DNA from: Promerops cafer
Lineage: Eukaryota > Chordata > Aves > Passeriformes > Nectariniidae
Length of the DNA: 64,000 nucleotides
Reading direction: 5' to 3'
NCBI GenBank assembly: GCA_013398275.1
Contig: VZSE01014931.1
Coordinates: 434,001-498,000, forward strand
Shown one piece after another: positions 44,071-54,585 of this stretch. The notes under the pieces were generated by a model. That model did no database searches, was not told the origin of the DNA, and saw nothing but the letters and a program-made list of their open reading frames with translations. Each line of letters starts with the position of its first letter. Within the stretch, counting starts at the first letter, position 1. A program made the position numbers and the translations under genes.

Positions 44071-47000
44071 CAGACGAAAATGTGAATGAGCCCAGGGCTG
44101 TTCTCAAGATTTTGGCGGGATTTCTTTACTTGGCACAAACTGCAGCCTCTGTCTCAGTGGAGACAGGGCTGCCAGATCCACTCTCCCAAGGGAGACGGGA
44201 TGATTTGTGAGTGGCAGGGCTGAATGCTATGTGTGCTTGGGATTAAACCAATGAGTAAGCATGTCTGGTGCTGGGGAAATTTGAGAAAACATAGGGAAAT
44301 GCGTTGCAAGTCCTGCACGCACCTTAGCATGGGTGTGTGTTAGGCTATGCATGTGAATATTAGGCTAAGAGGGTGCGCTACTCCTGCACTTGACTTCTAC
44401 ATCAGAATCCTTGAGGCTCCTGTGTGTGGGTTTGTGCTGTCGTAGTGTGAGTTCTGACTGACATGTGCACGTAGAAGCAGGGGGCTGCCTGTGGAGAGGT
44501 GTCGTGTGGGTCTGCTCTGCCATGCATGGACACAGAGTGGGGCTGGTTTTAAAAGGTAACAAAGTACGTGAGTCATTGCAGCAACAGCAAGACGGTATAA
44601 TGGTGTATCTGCACGAGAGAGCCCTCCTGTTCTCTTCTCTCCACAGTGCCATGCATACTAGACCCGTGTGAAAATGTTCCTCACAAATGCCTTTTTTCCC
44701 CCAGGATAAAATGCAGATTTGTTCTGAGCAGATTTCCGCCTGTGTTTCCACAGGGAGCATCACTTGCACAGACTGCCTTTCCAACACCCCCATTTCCACT
44801 CTGCACGAGGTACAAATGAAGACCTGTAAACCCAAAAGGCAATGGCAATCCAATGAGTTCTGTCTGGTCAGCTTAAAGCAGGGCCTGTGTGGGTCCTCTG
44901 TCTTGTTCCTGGAGCCATAATCAGGCCAGGAAGCAATTCCTGGAAGTAGCTGTGTTAGGGGGACATTTGGTTTGTTGTAACAATTTCAAATGCAGTATTT
45001 CATGCTACTTCTGTAAAACTAAATTCTTTGATTTTGAGATTATCAAAAAGCTTTGTTTTGATCCAAATTGTCAACATTCTTCATTGGAACTTCCATTCCA
45101 TGGGGGAATGGAAAAACAAGAACAAAAGTTTCAATTTTTCATCACCAGCTTACAATGAAAAAAATGCTTCAGGTTTCACAACAGATTAAAAAAAAATCTT
45201 AATCTCATTGTTTTTCTCTGCATGGCAAGGTGACACACGTAAAGTTACATGTAGAACAGAGTTGTTTTCCTTCCCCACTTCTCACCAACACACAGAAAAA
45301 GCTGCAATACTTCATGGCACTTGATTTAAGCCAGTCAGCTTTGTGCTCTTAAAGCAGTGGAGGTTCAAAACCAAAATCTGAGTGAAAGCAGTGTTGTCTT
45401 CTGTAAAGCTCTGCCTGCTCCCTTAACCACGCTGCTGATGGAGCAGACACCCACTGTTGGGACTGAGGGCACCTGCAGCTGCCAACATCAAACATTCCAC
45501 GTGAAGGCAGATTTAGCACAACAGGCAGTTAGAGAGCCTGAACTAAGGAATTTGACCCCCTCTCTTGATTCTCTTACACCCCAAATTCTTGTGCCAAGTG
45601 TGATTGGGGGTTTTTTGGCTACACATGGAAAGATACAGACCACAAGTTAGAGCTGGACAGCCAGTGCTGAAGTACAGTAGTATAAGAAAGAAGAATGATT
45701 CTCTTAAATGACAGGCGAGACTGAAACTGAGAGACACTTCCTACTCCTATGGCTAAAAGACAAATGATTTCAAGAAGAAGCTGTCTCTCAGATTATCTGC
45801 CACGATAAACACTTTTCAGCAAAAAGGTAATGAGAAAAAGCTGTGCCTAACCCCAGAGGAAAGGAGAGAGACAACAGAGATCACATCATGCTATCGGTAT
45901 GCCACCAAACCGGCAATTGATGCTAACGACAAACGGACACGGGAGATAAAATCGGAGTCACGCATTGAAGCCTCCCTCTGAAAAGCCTGTGCCTGCCTCT
46001 GATGGAGACCCGGAGCTCTGCTTTCTCTGTGCACCACAACAACGAATGTGCAGCTTATCTCTCCCAGCAAAACACTGAGCAGAACTGCGGGTGAGTGCTG
46101 CGTGGGGTGAGTGTGTGCACAGGTCTGCGTGCTGGAGAACGTTTGTGTGCTTGCCTGTGCGGGCATGAGCGCCCCAGGAGCATCTCTGTACCCATGGGAG
46201 GCACAGGACTGGAGGTATCAGCCCCTTTGCACCTGCAGCTAGGAGTTAATAGGATTAGCCTGAGGTTTTAAAAGAGCTGCTGTTAAAGGCTTTTGTGTTA
46301 GCTGAACATGTGGGTTAATCATGGCACCTTGCTCTGCATTCTGGGGGGTTTGGGTGGAAGGAATCAGAGTGACCACATGTACTGAGGAGCTGCTAGAGGG
46401 TATTATCTTGCCACAGATGGTATCATTGCTGCAAGTGAAGCGACTGGAACAGGAATTGGATGGATGTTTAGGTCACAGAAGGAAACAACATGAGGCACCA
46501 CTTACATACTGGGAGCAAATATTAAGGGATACTAAGGTTTGACTCATGAGGATATAGTCATCTGACACCACCACACATCACCTATGCCTGGCAGGGACAG
46601 AGAGAGGGAGGGTTGTGGGAATGAGGGGACAATAACAGGCACATTCTGCTTGTTGTCCCATCAGTCAAAGCTTCTAGAATGACGGGAATGACTGGACCAC
46701 CTGTGTGGATGTTGCACAGGGCCCGAGATGGGCTGGGCAGTGTGAGGACAACACTCCCACAAAGACAGCCACTGCTGCCTCGGTATGTACTCAGTGCAGG
46801 ATACCTCCTACTGCAATGCCTGGGTATCCTGAGGAAAGCTTCTGGTGTGGGAGGGTTCCTCGTGGTTAGCAGTGTATGAGGGAGGGAGCTGTGTCGGAAG
46901 GGAAGGCAACACTGAGCACAGCAGCCTTTCTCCTCCAAGTGTGCAGCATGAGGTCTTGGAGAAGTGGAACAAAGAAGGCAGATGTGACAGGCGGGGGAGT

Positions 47001-49734
47001 AATAGGGGAAAAAAAGCAGCTGTGAAAAATAACTCATAGTGTTTAGTGTGTGGGAGAAAGGACATGGATGTTTTCAGGTGCTCTAGGCACTCGGTCCAGC
47101 CTTTCACAGAGTAGGAGAGTTCAGTGTTTTGCATGGGTGGGCAAACCAGCTTCCAAGAAGTGCTTGTGCTCTGCCAGAGCTCTAGTCCTGCTTTACCTGC
47201 CTTGGAGTGTCTCTGTTGTGTCTGTACAGGCCAGGTGTAGGTCCAGCCGTGCAGTGTGCACAGCTCATCTCCCAGGGTACACTTAGGGGGGACAGGTTAT
47301 TGCAAAGGTGAGGCTGCTGCACCCTTAAGCCATTGCATGCCTGACAAATTGCTTTTGCTGTGACAAGTCCACCCAGCCTGCCCTGACCTAGCCCCCCAGG
47401 CAGGTACATACTGCTGTTTGTATCCTGCACTGATGCAGAGAGACTGAATCTCTGCTTCTGCTGGCTAGCAAATGTCTCACTGGGGGATTGTCACAGAGTG
47501 CACTAAATAAAAGAGAGAGAAAAAAGAAAAAATAAAATAAGCCTTATGTTCAGACCACCTTCTGGCTCAGAAAAGTTCAGGAGGTTTCAAAACAACCCTT
47601 TCCTTGCAGAAATCCTGAATCTCCCAACTGAGCTAGCACTGGTGAGACACAAAGCCATAAATCAAGCTCTGGCTCCTTTTGAAAGAATTGGAGGGGTTTT
47701 TTTTCATCCCTGAATTTCTATTTTATGATGGAATCCAGGAGGGTTTTGCACAGCAAGCCTGCATAATGCTGTAGAAAGTCAGGATACACACAAGAGCAAG
47801 CTCCAGAAGAATACCCCTGAGATGTTCCAGGTCAGCAGACCAGAACCAGCTGAAGGTTTGTTTGCTGCTTAGGTGATGTGGAATGGTGTGGGGAACAGGC
47901 TGAACCTGGAATAGCCATGGTCTGTTTCCCCCTCCCTTTGCTTCTGCCTCACTGGCTCCATTTGGCCTCTGCTCAGGTTGTGAACTGTCCCTATCTCATT
48001 TCCTGTTGCACCCCTTGTCCTCACAGTGAGGCACCTGCAGGCACAGGCAAAAGAGAAAACAGAGTTGTGTCTTCCCAGGGCTGTTTGGCTGTCCTGTGTA
48101 TGGACAAAGCGTGAGGGTTTTAAGCATTTCTCACCCTTTGAGCTGCCCTTTCTGCCACGCTGGAGCAGCAGTTAGTGGGATCATGTGGAGAGGAATAGGG
48201 GGGTAGATTGGAAGTTAAACTATACAGTTCATCCTGTGCAGGCAGTGGAGGCAAACACACACAGTTTGGGAATAGTTTATTTTTGAAGCTGGGTCACCTG
48301 GAAAAGAACAGCTGAAACCCTAAGTTTAAGTGGCTGCTTACAGCCATCCCTGTGACGATGCTCTGTCAAAACTCAGCTCTTCCTACAGCTCACCAGGATC
48401 CCTTTACCTTATCCACCACATCTGTATGTGTTACCCATCAGTGCAATTTCACAGGCTTACTGAGGATTGCATTGTATGATCTCCCTGCACAGAGTTCACT
48501 GCTCCAAAATCCACCTGTGACACTAAGTCAGTGTTTACACAGCAAGCTTGTTTTCAGTCTGCTGCAAACGTCATATTTCTGCAAAGATCTAGAGTCTGGT
48601 GGCACAAACTGTTGTAAATTTGCAGAGCATGGTGGCTTTTGCTTGATGAAGAGAAGTAAAAAAACAGACACGTGTGAAAATAGAGATGTATATATATGAA
48701 CATGTGGTCCTAGCCACAAAAAAAGTTTTTGAAGAGGCTGCACTGACCCAGCTGGTGTAGGTTTGGATCTATAATTGCAGTGGTTCTCATGACACTTCCT
48801 CTTTCCAAAAGCTTTTTGGCAGAGACAATGTAGCTGGCAGGAACGACAGTGTGAAATGAAGATAAATGAAGAATATGGGCACATGGATCCCTAGAAGGAG
48901 GTTGGGTGGATGTTGATGCAGATGCAAATTTTCAGGTACTGTTTTTCCTTCTCTGTAACTAGAATAGCAACAACACGAGGAGGAACTGAAGTAAGCAGTA
49001 GAGGAAAAAAGCAGCCCTGCATTTAGTACGTCAGCTTCGGGTTTAAGAGAGCGTGGTTCATGCCCTGCTTCTTCTGTAAACTGGTGTTTAGCTACCTTGA
49101 AAAAGAAGAGGGACCTTGCCCTTTCTCTTCAGAGCCTCAATTTAAGCATATTTTGATGTAGTTAAAAGCACATGTGCCATTCTGGCCAGTACTAAAACAG
49201 AGGCTATAGCCTGGTGTCTCCTGTGCAAGAGTACAGATGGGACTAGCACAGGGCATGGCTTTTTGTGGCCCTACTGCTTCTGAAAGACAGGGATCAGTGC
49301 ATGTCCAGAGCTGCTGTGAAGGGACTTTTGCCTAGGAGGATGGGTGGTATGAAGCTGTGGAGGCTCGCTCAATAACTGAAAAGTAGATAATGCTATAAAC
49401 AATAGGTGGGAGTTTAGGAGACAAAACTCTGTTAGTTGCCCATTGTCATTTGACAGTCATTTTGGGACATGGTAAGTGAGAAGGATGCTCACCATGTGAA
49501 ATCCCCTGTCCAGTGGAATATGCAGACAGGTGAAGTCCCTATACAGATGAATTCCCTTGTCAGATTTTATGCCATCCAGATGTGCCTGTTTGGATCATTT
49601 CAGGAAAACATCTGCACAGTGAGGAGCTTCCCTCAACTCTCCTCTTTCCTCCTCATAAATTGTATGCAGAAATGCAAAATCCCCTTTTTGAAGGGACAAT
49701 TTTGTTCTGCTTTAAGTATTTTAATATGATTATG
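44071..49734. other. Long unique stretch, no gene seen
   Basis: About 5.7 kb with no recognised gene. The longest frames (162 codons at 44365-44853 minus, 151 codons at 46582-47037 minus, 118 at 48528-48884 minus) are Cys/Ser/Pro-rich with opposite-strand competitors and no domain. A 9-bp inverted repeat TTCCATTCC / GGAATGGAA lies at 45091-45099 and 45105-45113. A purine-rich A/G run covers 47508-47540. Confidence 0.5.
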
Positions 49735-49750
49735 GGTCAGTCACGTTCTA

Positions 49751-49790
49751 ATTGACTTTAATTAGCAGCTTTCTTTAATTAGCAACTTAC
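49751..49790 (+). promoter_or_regulatory. Tandem TTTAATTAGCARC motifs
   Basis: TTTAATTAGCAGC (49757-49769) and TTTAATTAGCAAC (49774-49786) are 12/13 identical with a 17-bp period. They are preceded by TTCTAATTGAC (about 49746-49756), a third TAATT core. TAATTA is the classic homeodomain site, so an array of this kind could bind homeodomain dimers. The function is inferred only. Confidence 0.35.
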
Positions 49791-49807
49791 ATATATGAGA
49801 TGTCTTT

Positions 49808-49856
49808 CTCTTTTTCAAAAGTATTTTTCCTCATTTTCCTCTTTTTCAAAAGTATT
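49808..49856 (+). repeat. Short direct duplication
   Basis: The 18-base word CTCTTTTTCAAAAGTATT occurs exactly at 49808-49825 and 49839-49856 (period 31). A recent small local duplication. Confidence 0.85.
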
Positions 49857-50490
49857 AAAGTAAGTTATCTCCAATCTGATCCAGCTGATGTTTTTTTCAT
49901 CAACAGGGCAAAGACATCTGTCCCCACACAGAAGCGCTTTTTTGGTGGGGAAGCAGGTTTGATCTTTTGAGTCAAATGATCCCTTCAAGGGAAGATCAGT
50001 AAAATAGAATTCCACAGTATTATCAAGCTGAAGTCACAGCAAGAGAAGAGACAAGTATAGATGAGTTGCAGGTCACTGATTCCTTTTTCTCTTGAATGAA
50101 GTTCTCCGAATGTATTAGAAATTGCTGAGATTCTCCAGCTTTCCACAAGATCCCTCTTGTTACTTTAATTTCCTTTATTTTTTTGTTGTTTGTTCTGTGG
50201 CAGGTGCTATTATATAAAGTACTTTACATGCTGGATAAAGATGTGCAAAGTAATCCTTAAGCCTACTAACTTCTCTCAGATAAGTGCAAAATAGGGATTT
50301 TTTTTGTTGTTTGTTTTAAGTCAGTGTCAGCAAGCACAGTTTCCTGAGGAGCAAAATTAAGCATTTAGTCTAACTTAAGATAGTTTGATGCTACACTGCT
50401 GCTGTAGAATCAAAGAAGTTGTAGTCTGGGTGTCAATGAAGTTGGGTTCCTCAAATGAACTTTGTCCCTGAGACCATGGGGTTGTCTTGG
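49857..50490. other. Unique sequence, no gene seen
   Basis: No feature recognised; a few poly-T runs. Confidence 0.45.
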
Positions 50491-50573
50491 TGTTTTTTTG
50501 TTGTTGTGTTTTTGGGGGTGGTTTTCTGTTGTGGTGGTGGTGGTGATGGTGGTGGAGTTTTTGGGGTTTTTTT
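50491..50573 (+). repeat. G/T-rich low-complexity tract with (GGT)n core
   Basis: A strongly strand-asymmetric G/T run with TTGTTGTTG, TTTTTGGGGGTGG and a GGT/GAT trinucleotide core at about 50531-50555. Repeated GG doublets could support a two-tier G-quadruplex. The frames crossing it (50455-50784 plus; 50410-50637 minus, Thr-rich) are composition artefacts. Confidence 0.85.
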
Positions 50574-50779
50574 GCAACCTGGCAACATATCTCATGGGAA
50601 ACAGAGGCTGACCTTCATCTACCATGACTTTAAACATCTGCAGTTCAGATGTCTCACCCTAAACCACCTTGTGAAGCGTTGCTGTAGCTCTCCTTGTCAA
50701 AGGACAGTTCTCTTCTGTCAGATGGCAGGATCTGGAGGGCCTTCCATCCTTGTGCCCTTCTCTTTGAGAGATATTGGAA

Positions 50780-51320
50780 TCTGAAATGCAGGGAACTCTC
50801 AGAAGTTTGGGCCTGTAAGCCAAAGCTTGGAATTAAACACAGGATTTGATTTAAGACCTTAGAAAAGGCTTCCAAACTTAGGGGCTAGAAGCGAGAATGT
50901 AGATTTATAGTTTAAAGCACAGGCACGTTAAGCTAAGTACAGGAAAGTTTAGAGTTTTAGAGTTTAAGATATAGAAAAAATAAAAGTAGTTACAAAGGTA
51001 ACAAGAAGTTTTAGAGCGTAGTATTGGAGGTTTGTGTGTCATAACATGCTTAACTGAGAAAGCTTACACTGTAGCATAAGTCCATAAGACAAAATATTTA
51101 AGAACTGAGTCAAAAGCATGAATATCCTTGTTAGCAGTGTTCTATTAGTTAATAAACCCTTAAAAATTCTTGTAACGAGAAGTCTCGTGACTTCCTGAGC
51201 CATGCAGTGAAGATGTGAGCTGAACTCACCCTTCCTACTTATGTAGAAAATAAAAAAAATAAATCATACCATCTAAAGCAACTCAGAAGTCCTGTCTCTA
51301 ATTCATTCAAAATTCCCACA
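50780..51320 (+). mobile_element. Probable solo LTR, plus strand
   Basis: This AT-rich stretch resembles, from memory, a bird endogenous-retrovirus LTR. It has purine-rich U3-like words (AGAGTTTTAGAGTTTAAGA, GTAACAAGAAGTTTTAGAGC), then TAGTTAATAAACCC, a small stem TAACGAGAAGTCTCGTGAC, GTAGAAAATAAAAAAAATAA as poly(A) signal zone, and a U5-like end with AGTCCTGTCTCTAATTCA finishing at CCCACA (51320). The spacing TATA-like to poly(A) to end is LTR-like. The 5' boundary is approximate and no target duplication could be fixed. Confidence 0.55.
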
Positions 51321-52374
51321 GAGAGAGGTGTAAACTCCATCAGCCATGGATAGAAAAGTCTTTCTGCAGAGGCCTGTGGAGCCAGCAGTATGATAGGTGA
51401 AGGGAACAAATGATTACTTCCTTCTCTCTAAAAAATGTGATATACATTAGAATAGCTCTTAACTGTTTATGCATGGGTGGGATTTTTCCATTTCAGGCTA
51501 TTTTTGTCACAATTCCTTAAGAGGAAAGACTTCAACTTCTTAAGAAACTTCAAGAAGAAATGTACTCTGAAACTGGATTTGAAGAAAGAGAGTTGGTGGG
51601 CCCCAGGAGAGAAGTTCTACATTGCTAAAAGGAGTGTGAAGGTGGATGGCCCCCCGGTCATTGAAAACATGATTTCTGATAAATTTTGGTACTGAAATAG
51701 AGGGCTCTGTCCATTTCTAATCCTCTTGCTGGCAGGGGAAGGGAAATCTAAACCCATGTAAATCAGATCTGAGTGGTTTCCACCTGCATTTGGAGAGAGC
51801 CCGAAACACCTCTGTAGGGTTATATAGAGGCATTCTTCATCTTACTTGATTTTTTTTCATTTTGCTCTGAAACCTTCCTTTGAATACTTCTGGTAGAACC
51901 AGTTCCCCAGCAGGTTTACTTCTCCCCTCCTCTGCCCACTATAAATAAACCCTTTTCCCTTGCCTTGAGACAGAACAACCATATCTTTACTTCCCCCAGT
52001 GTCAACTGTCTTTGGGAGGTTTTTTTGGTTTTGCCTTTGTTTTTCACCATGCAAATTTTCCTTTCTTTCAGCACATTGAATTTCAGGCTGGATTGATGGT
52101 CCTGCAGAGCAATGTTTTTCCATGTGATAAATAATAGCAATCTGTACTGATCAAATGAATTAGGGATTTCCAAGGTGACAGAGTCCATAGAAATCTTGAA
52201 GAATTTAGGATTAGCAAGCTCTGAAAAAGTTATTGGTATTGCAATTGTAGCACACCAAAAGGGCTTGGCTGACTGTTTGCTTTCTTCTCTGAGGCTGGGG
52301 TGGATGTGGCTCAGTGTCAGTGTGCTGGAGTGGTTGTTGTCTCCTTTCTTTGTCAACCAGAACATATTTGCTTC
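51321..52374. other. Unique sequence, no gene seen
   Basis: No feature recognised. The 159-codon minus frame at 51916-52395 is Lys/Ser-rich with stops around it and no family signal. Confidence 0.45.
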
Positions 52375-52484
52375 CTTCAAACAAAGTTTGGGCAACTTGA
52401 TTTAGTGGAAGGTGTCCCTGCCCATGGTAGGAATGCTGGAAATAAGAGGTCTTTAAGGTCCTCTCCAGTCCAAGCCATTCTGTG
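52375..52484 (+). mobile_element. CR1 LINE 3'-end fragment
   Basis: Plus-strand tail of CR1: GGGCAACTTGATTTAGTGGA, AGGTGTCCCTGCCCATGG, then a diverged 'TTGGAACTAGATGATC' counterpart, GGTCTTTAAGGTCCTCTCC and CAAGCCATTCTGTGG. Only about 110 bp survives. Confidence 0.9.
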
Positions 52485-54103
52485 GCTTAGAGAAAGAGAG
52501 CTGATGCTCCAAACAGAGACTGTTTGGTTCATGTTTTTCATTGTTCACGCTCGCTTTGGTGGATGTTACTTTTTACCCTCCACAGCTCAAGCTCAGGTGA
52601 CTGCATGTATACAAGGATGTTTAATGTTTCTCACCTCTGGCTTCTGACCCTGCTCCACATCTGAAAATCACTATGATTTGGTGGCTGATTAGTTGCCCAT
52701 CAGATGGGTAGATGAGATATAGCAGAGCCCTTCATCCTCCCCCTGAAAAAGAATTTGGTATAAATAGCCTTCCTGTTGGGCAGTGAGCCAGAGAGGGCTG
52801 GGACAGAATGGGACACAGAGATTGCAGTTTTTCTTCCTTCTGTGAGTCCTTTCTCAGTTTAATTGCTGAGGTTATTTTAGGGTAGGAAGGGAGTGTGGGA
52901 AAGGGAGATGGGATAATGGATAGAGTAGCTGGTGCTGATATTGCTTGCAGATCTAAACACGTAGGATCCTTTTAATCTTGCAGTTTGGCAGTCTGGTACC
53001 TTATGCTACCACAAAATTAACTTAAATCCTCCACAAACCTTTGGGAGAGAAAACATAGTCAAAGTACAGTAGAGCAGACAACAGAGAAAACTGTAAGGTA
53101 TAACTAATCAGGTACCCTGAGATCCCAGTGTTGCTCAATCCTCTTTGCAAAAATTAAGCTGATGACTTTGACCTTTTTAGGGCCTTAATTTTACAGATGT
53201 AATGCCAGCACTTAATACTTTCCATGTGCAAAACTCAAAGCAGCTTAAAAAATGAGGGTAGCTGCAGCAATCCTTTATTACAGACAGACTGGCTGAGAGA
53301 AATGATTTAACAAAGCCATTAACAGTCACAAGGCTTGCCCATTCTGTGTGTGCACAGTTAACATATCCTCCAGACTCAGCTTACCTCATCCAAAGTTATC
53401 AAGTAGCTCAGAGAAAGTGCTTTGTTAATAATGTTCTCCCCTCCAGCTTGCTGATGCCATACTCCCTGCCTGAAATCCCATGATATACTGGTTTTTCCTG
53501 GTCTCATAAAGGCATGCCAGGTTATTCTGCACTCTGTATTTACCTGATGGCCTTGTCTGTAGTGTGCGAGTTACCCTTGGCAAACTGCTGGTCTTAAAAA
53601 ATGAAATGCACCAAATAGCATGTTGATACAGGTATTTGTTTGGTCCATTGTCAGGACATTAGGGACAGAAGAAGTTGCAAGGTTCAGTTATGGAGAGCAT
53701 CAAGTATCATAAGGGTTGGCTCTGTAGTCTTAAGGTCAGATCTGAGCCAAGACAGTTTTTTCAGTAAAGACAGTTGTGCTGAGCATGACTTGAAGCCCCC
53801 TGAGGAACATGGCTGTTAGCTTCTGGAAGAAACTGATGGATACAGTCAGGCATTGCAGCTTCATTATTGTTTGTGTTCTGCAACCTGGTGAATCCTGACA
53901 GAGCAGAGCAGTTAGTGATGAACCACAAGACCACTTCAGAGATGTGGGAACCTGAGTGCATTGGTCAGATGCTTGCTACGGCGGCTTTCTACAGTGGTGC
54001 TTGGTAGGAGGAACCCTGATAGATTTTATCCCATTAACAGACCCCTCTTCCTAGTTTTCCCTTCCTTGCGTTCTGTATTTGGTAGTGTTAGACAAGGTAT
54101 ATG
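52485..54103. other. Unique sequence, no gene seen
   Basis: No gene recognised. A TATA-like GGTATAAATAGCC occurs at about 52757-52769 with no evident gene downstream. The block 53270-53430 (AAAGCCATTAACAGTCAC, GTGCACAGTTAACATATCC, TTTGTTAATAATG) has a mild enhancer-like texture. Confidence 0.45.
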
Positions 54104-54585
54104 ACCAGAATAATTTAGGTTGGAAAAGACCTCCAAGATCATCAAGTCCAATCTTTCACCAACTACCACCTTGTCAGCTAGACCGTGGCTCTAAATGCCA
54201 CACCCAGTCATTTCTTGAACACTTTCTCTCATCTCGTGTCACTGGTTGCTGAGAGAAAAGGCCAGCTGATACCTCACCACAGCCTCCTTTCAGGGAGTTG
54301 GGGAGAGTGATAAGGTCTCCCCTGACCCTCCTTTTCTCCAGGTTCAACATCCCCAATTCCCTCAGCTGGTCCTCATCAGACTTGTGCTCCAGAGCCTTCA
54401 CCAGCTCTGTTGCCCTTCTCTGGACATGCTCCAGCACCTCAATGTCCTTCTTGCAGTGAGGGGCCCAGAACTGGACACAGGACTCAAAGTGTGGCCTCAC
54501 CAGTGCCAAGTACAGAGGGACAATCACTGCCCTGGTCCTGCTGGCCACACTGTTTTTGATACAAACCAGGATGCCATTGTTATGC
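54104..54585 (-). mobile_element. CR1 LINE ORF2 tail and 3' end, antisense
   Basis: The plus strand begins with the antisense CR1 terminus (ATTTAGGTTGGAAAAGACC, AAGATCATCAAGTCCAATC) and runs into antisense ORF2 (TTCTCCAGGTTCAACATCCC, CAGCTGGTCCTCATCAGAC, CTGGACATGCTCCAGCACC). The minus-strand frame 54174-54641 (155 codons) keeps the CR1 RT tail signature including 'LVRPHFE', 'QFWAPHCKKDIEVLE' and 'EKRRVRGDLI'. A deletion has removed part between the RT tail and the 3' UTR. Truncated and inactive. Confidence 0.93.

Noticed and set aside
44365..44853. 162-codon minus-strand ORF rich in Cys, Ser and Thr
   Set aside because: No ordered Cys spacing of a known domain, competing plus-strand frames, and no splice or promoter context.
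46582..47037. 151-codon minus-strand ORF with overlapping 108-codon frame
   Set aside because: Two frames of the same strand overlap and both are Ser/Pro/His-rich without domains; typical of chance in CT-rich sequence.
50766..51325. GAGAG target duplication around the plus-strand LTR
   Set aside because: The upstream GAGAG is not adjacent to a TG terminus, so the match is probably coincidental.
51916..52395. 159-codon minus-strand ORF
   Set aside because: Low protein-likeness, runs into the CR1 3' scrap at 52375-52484, no conserved motif.
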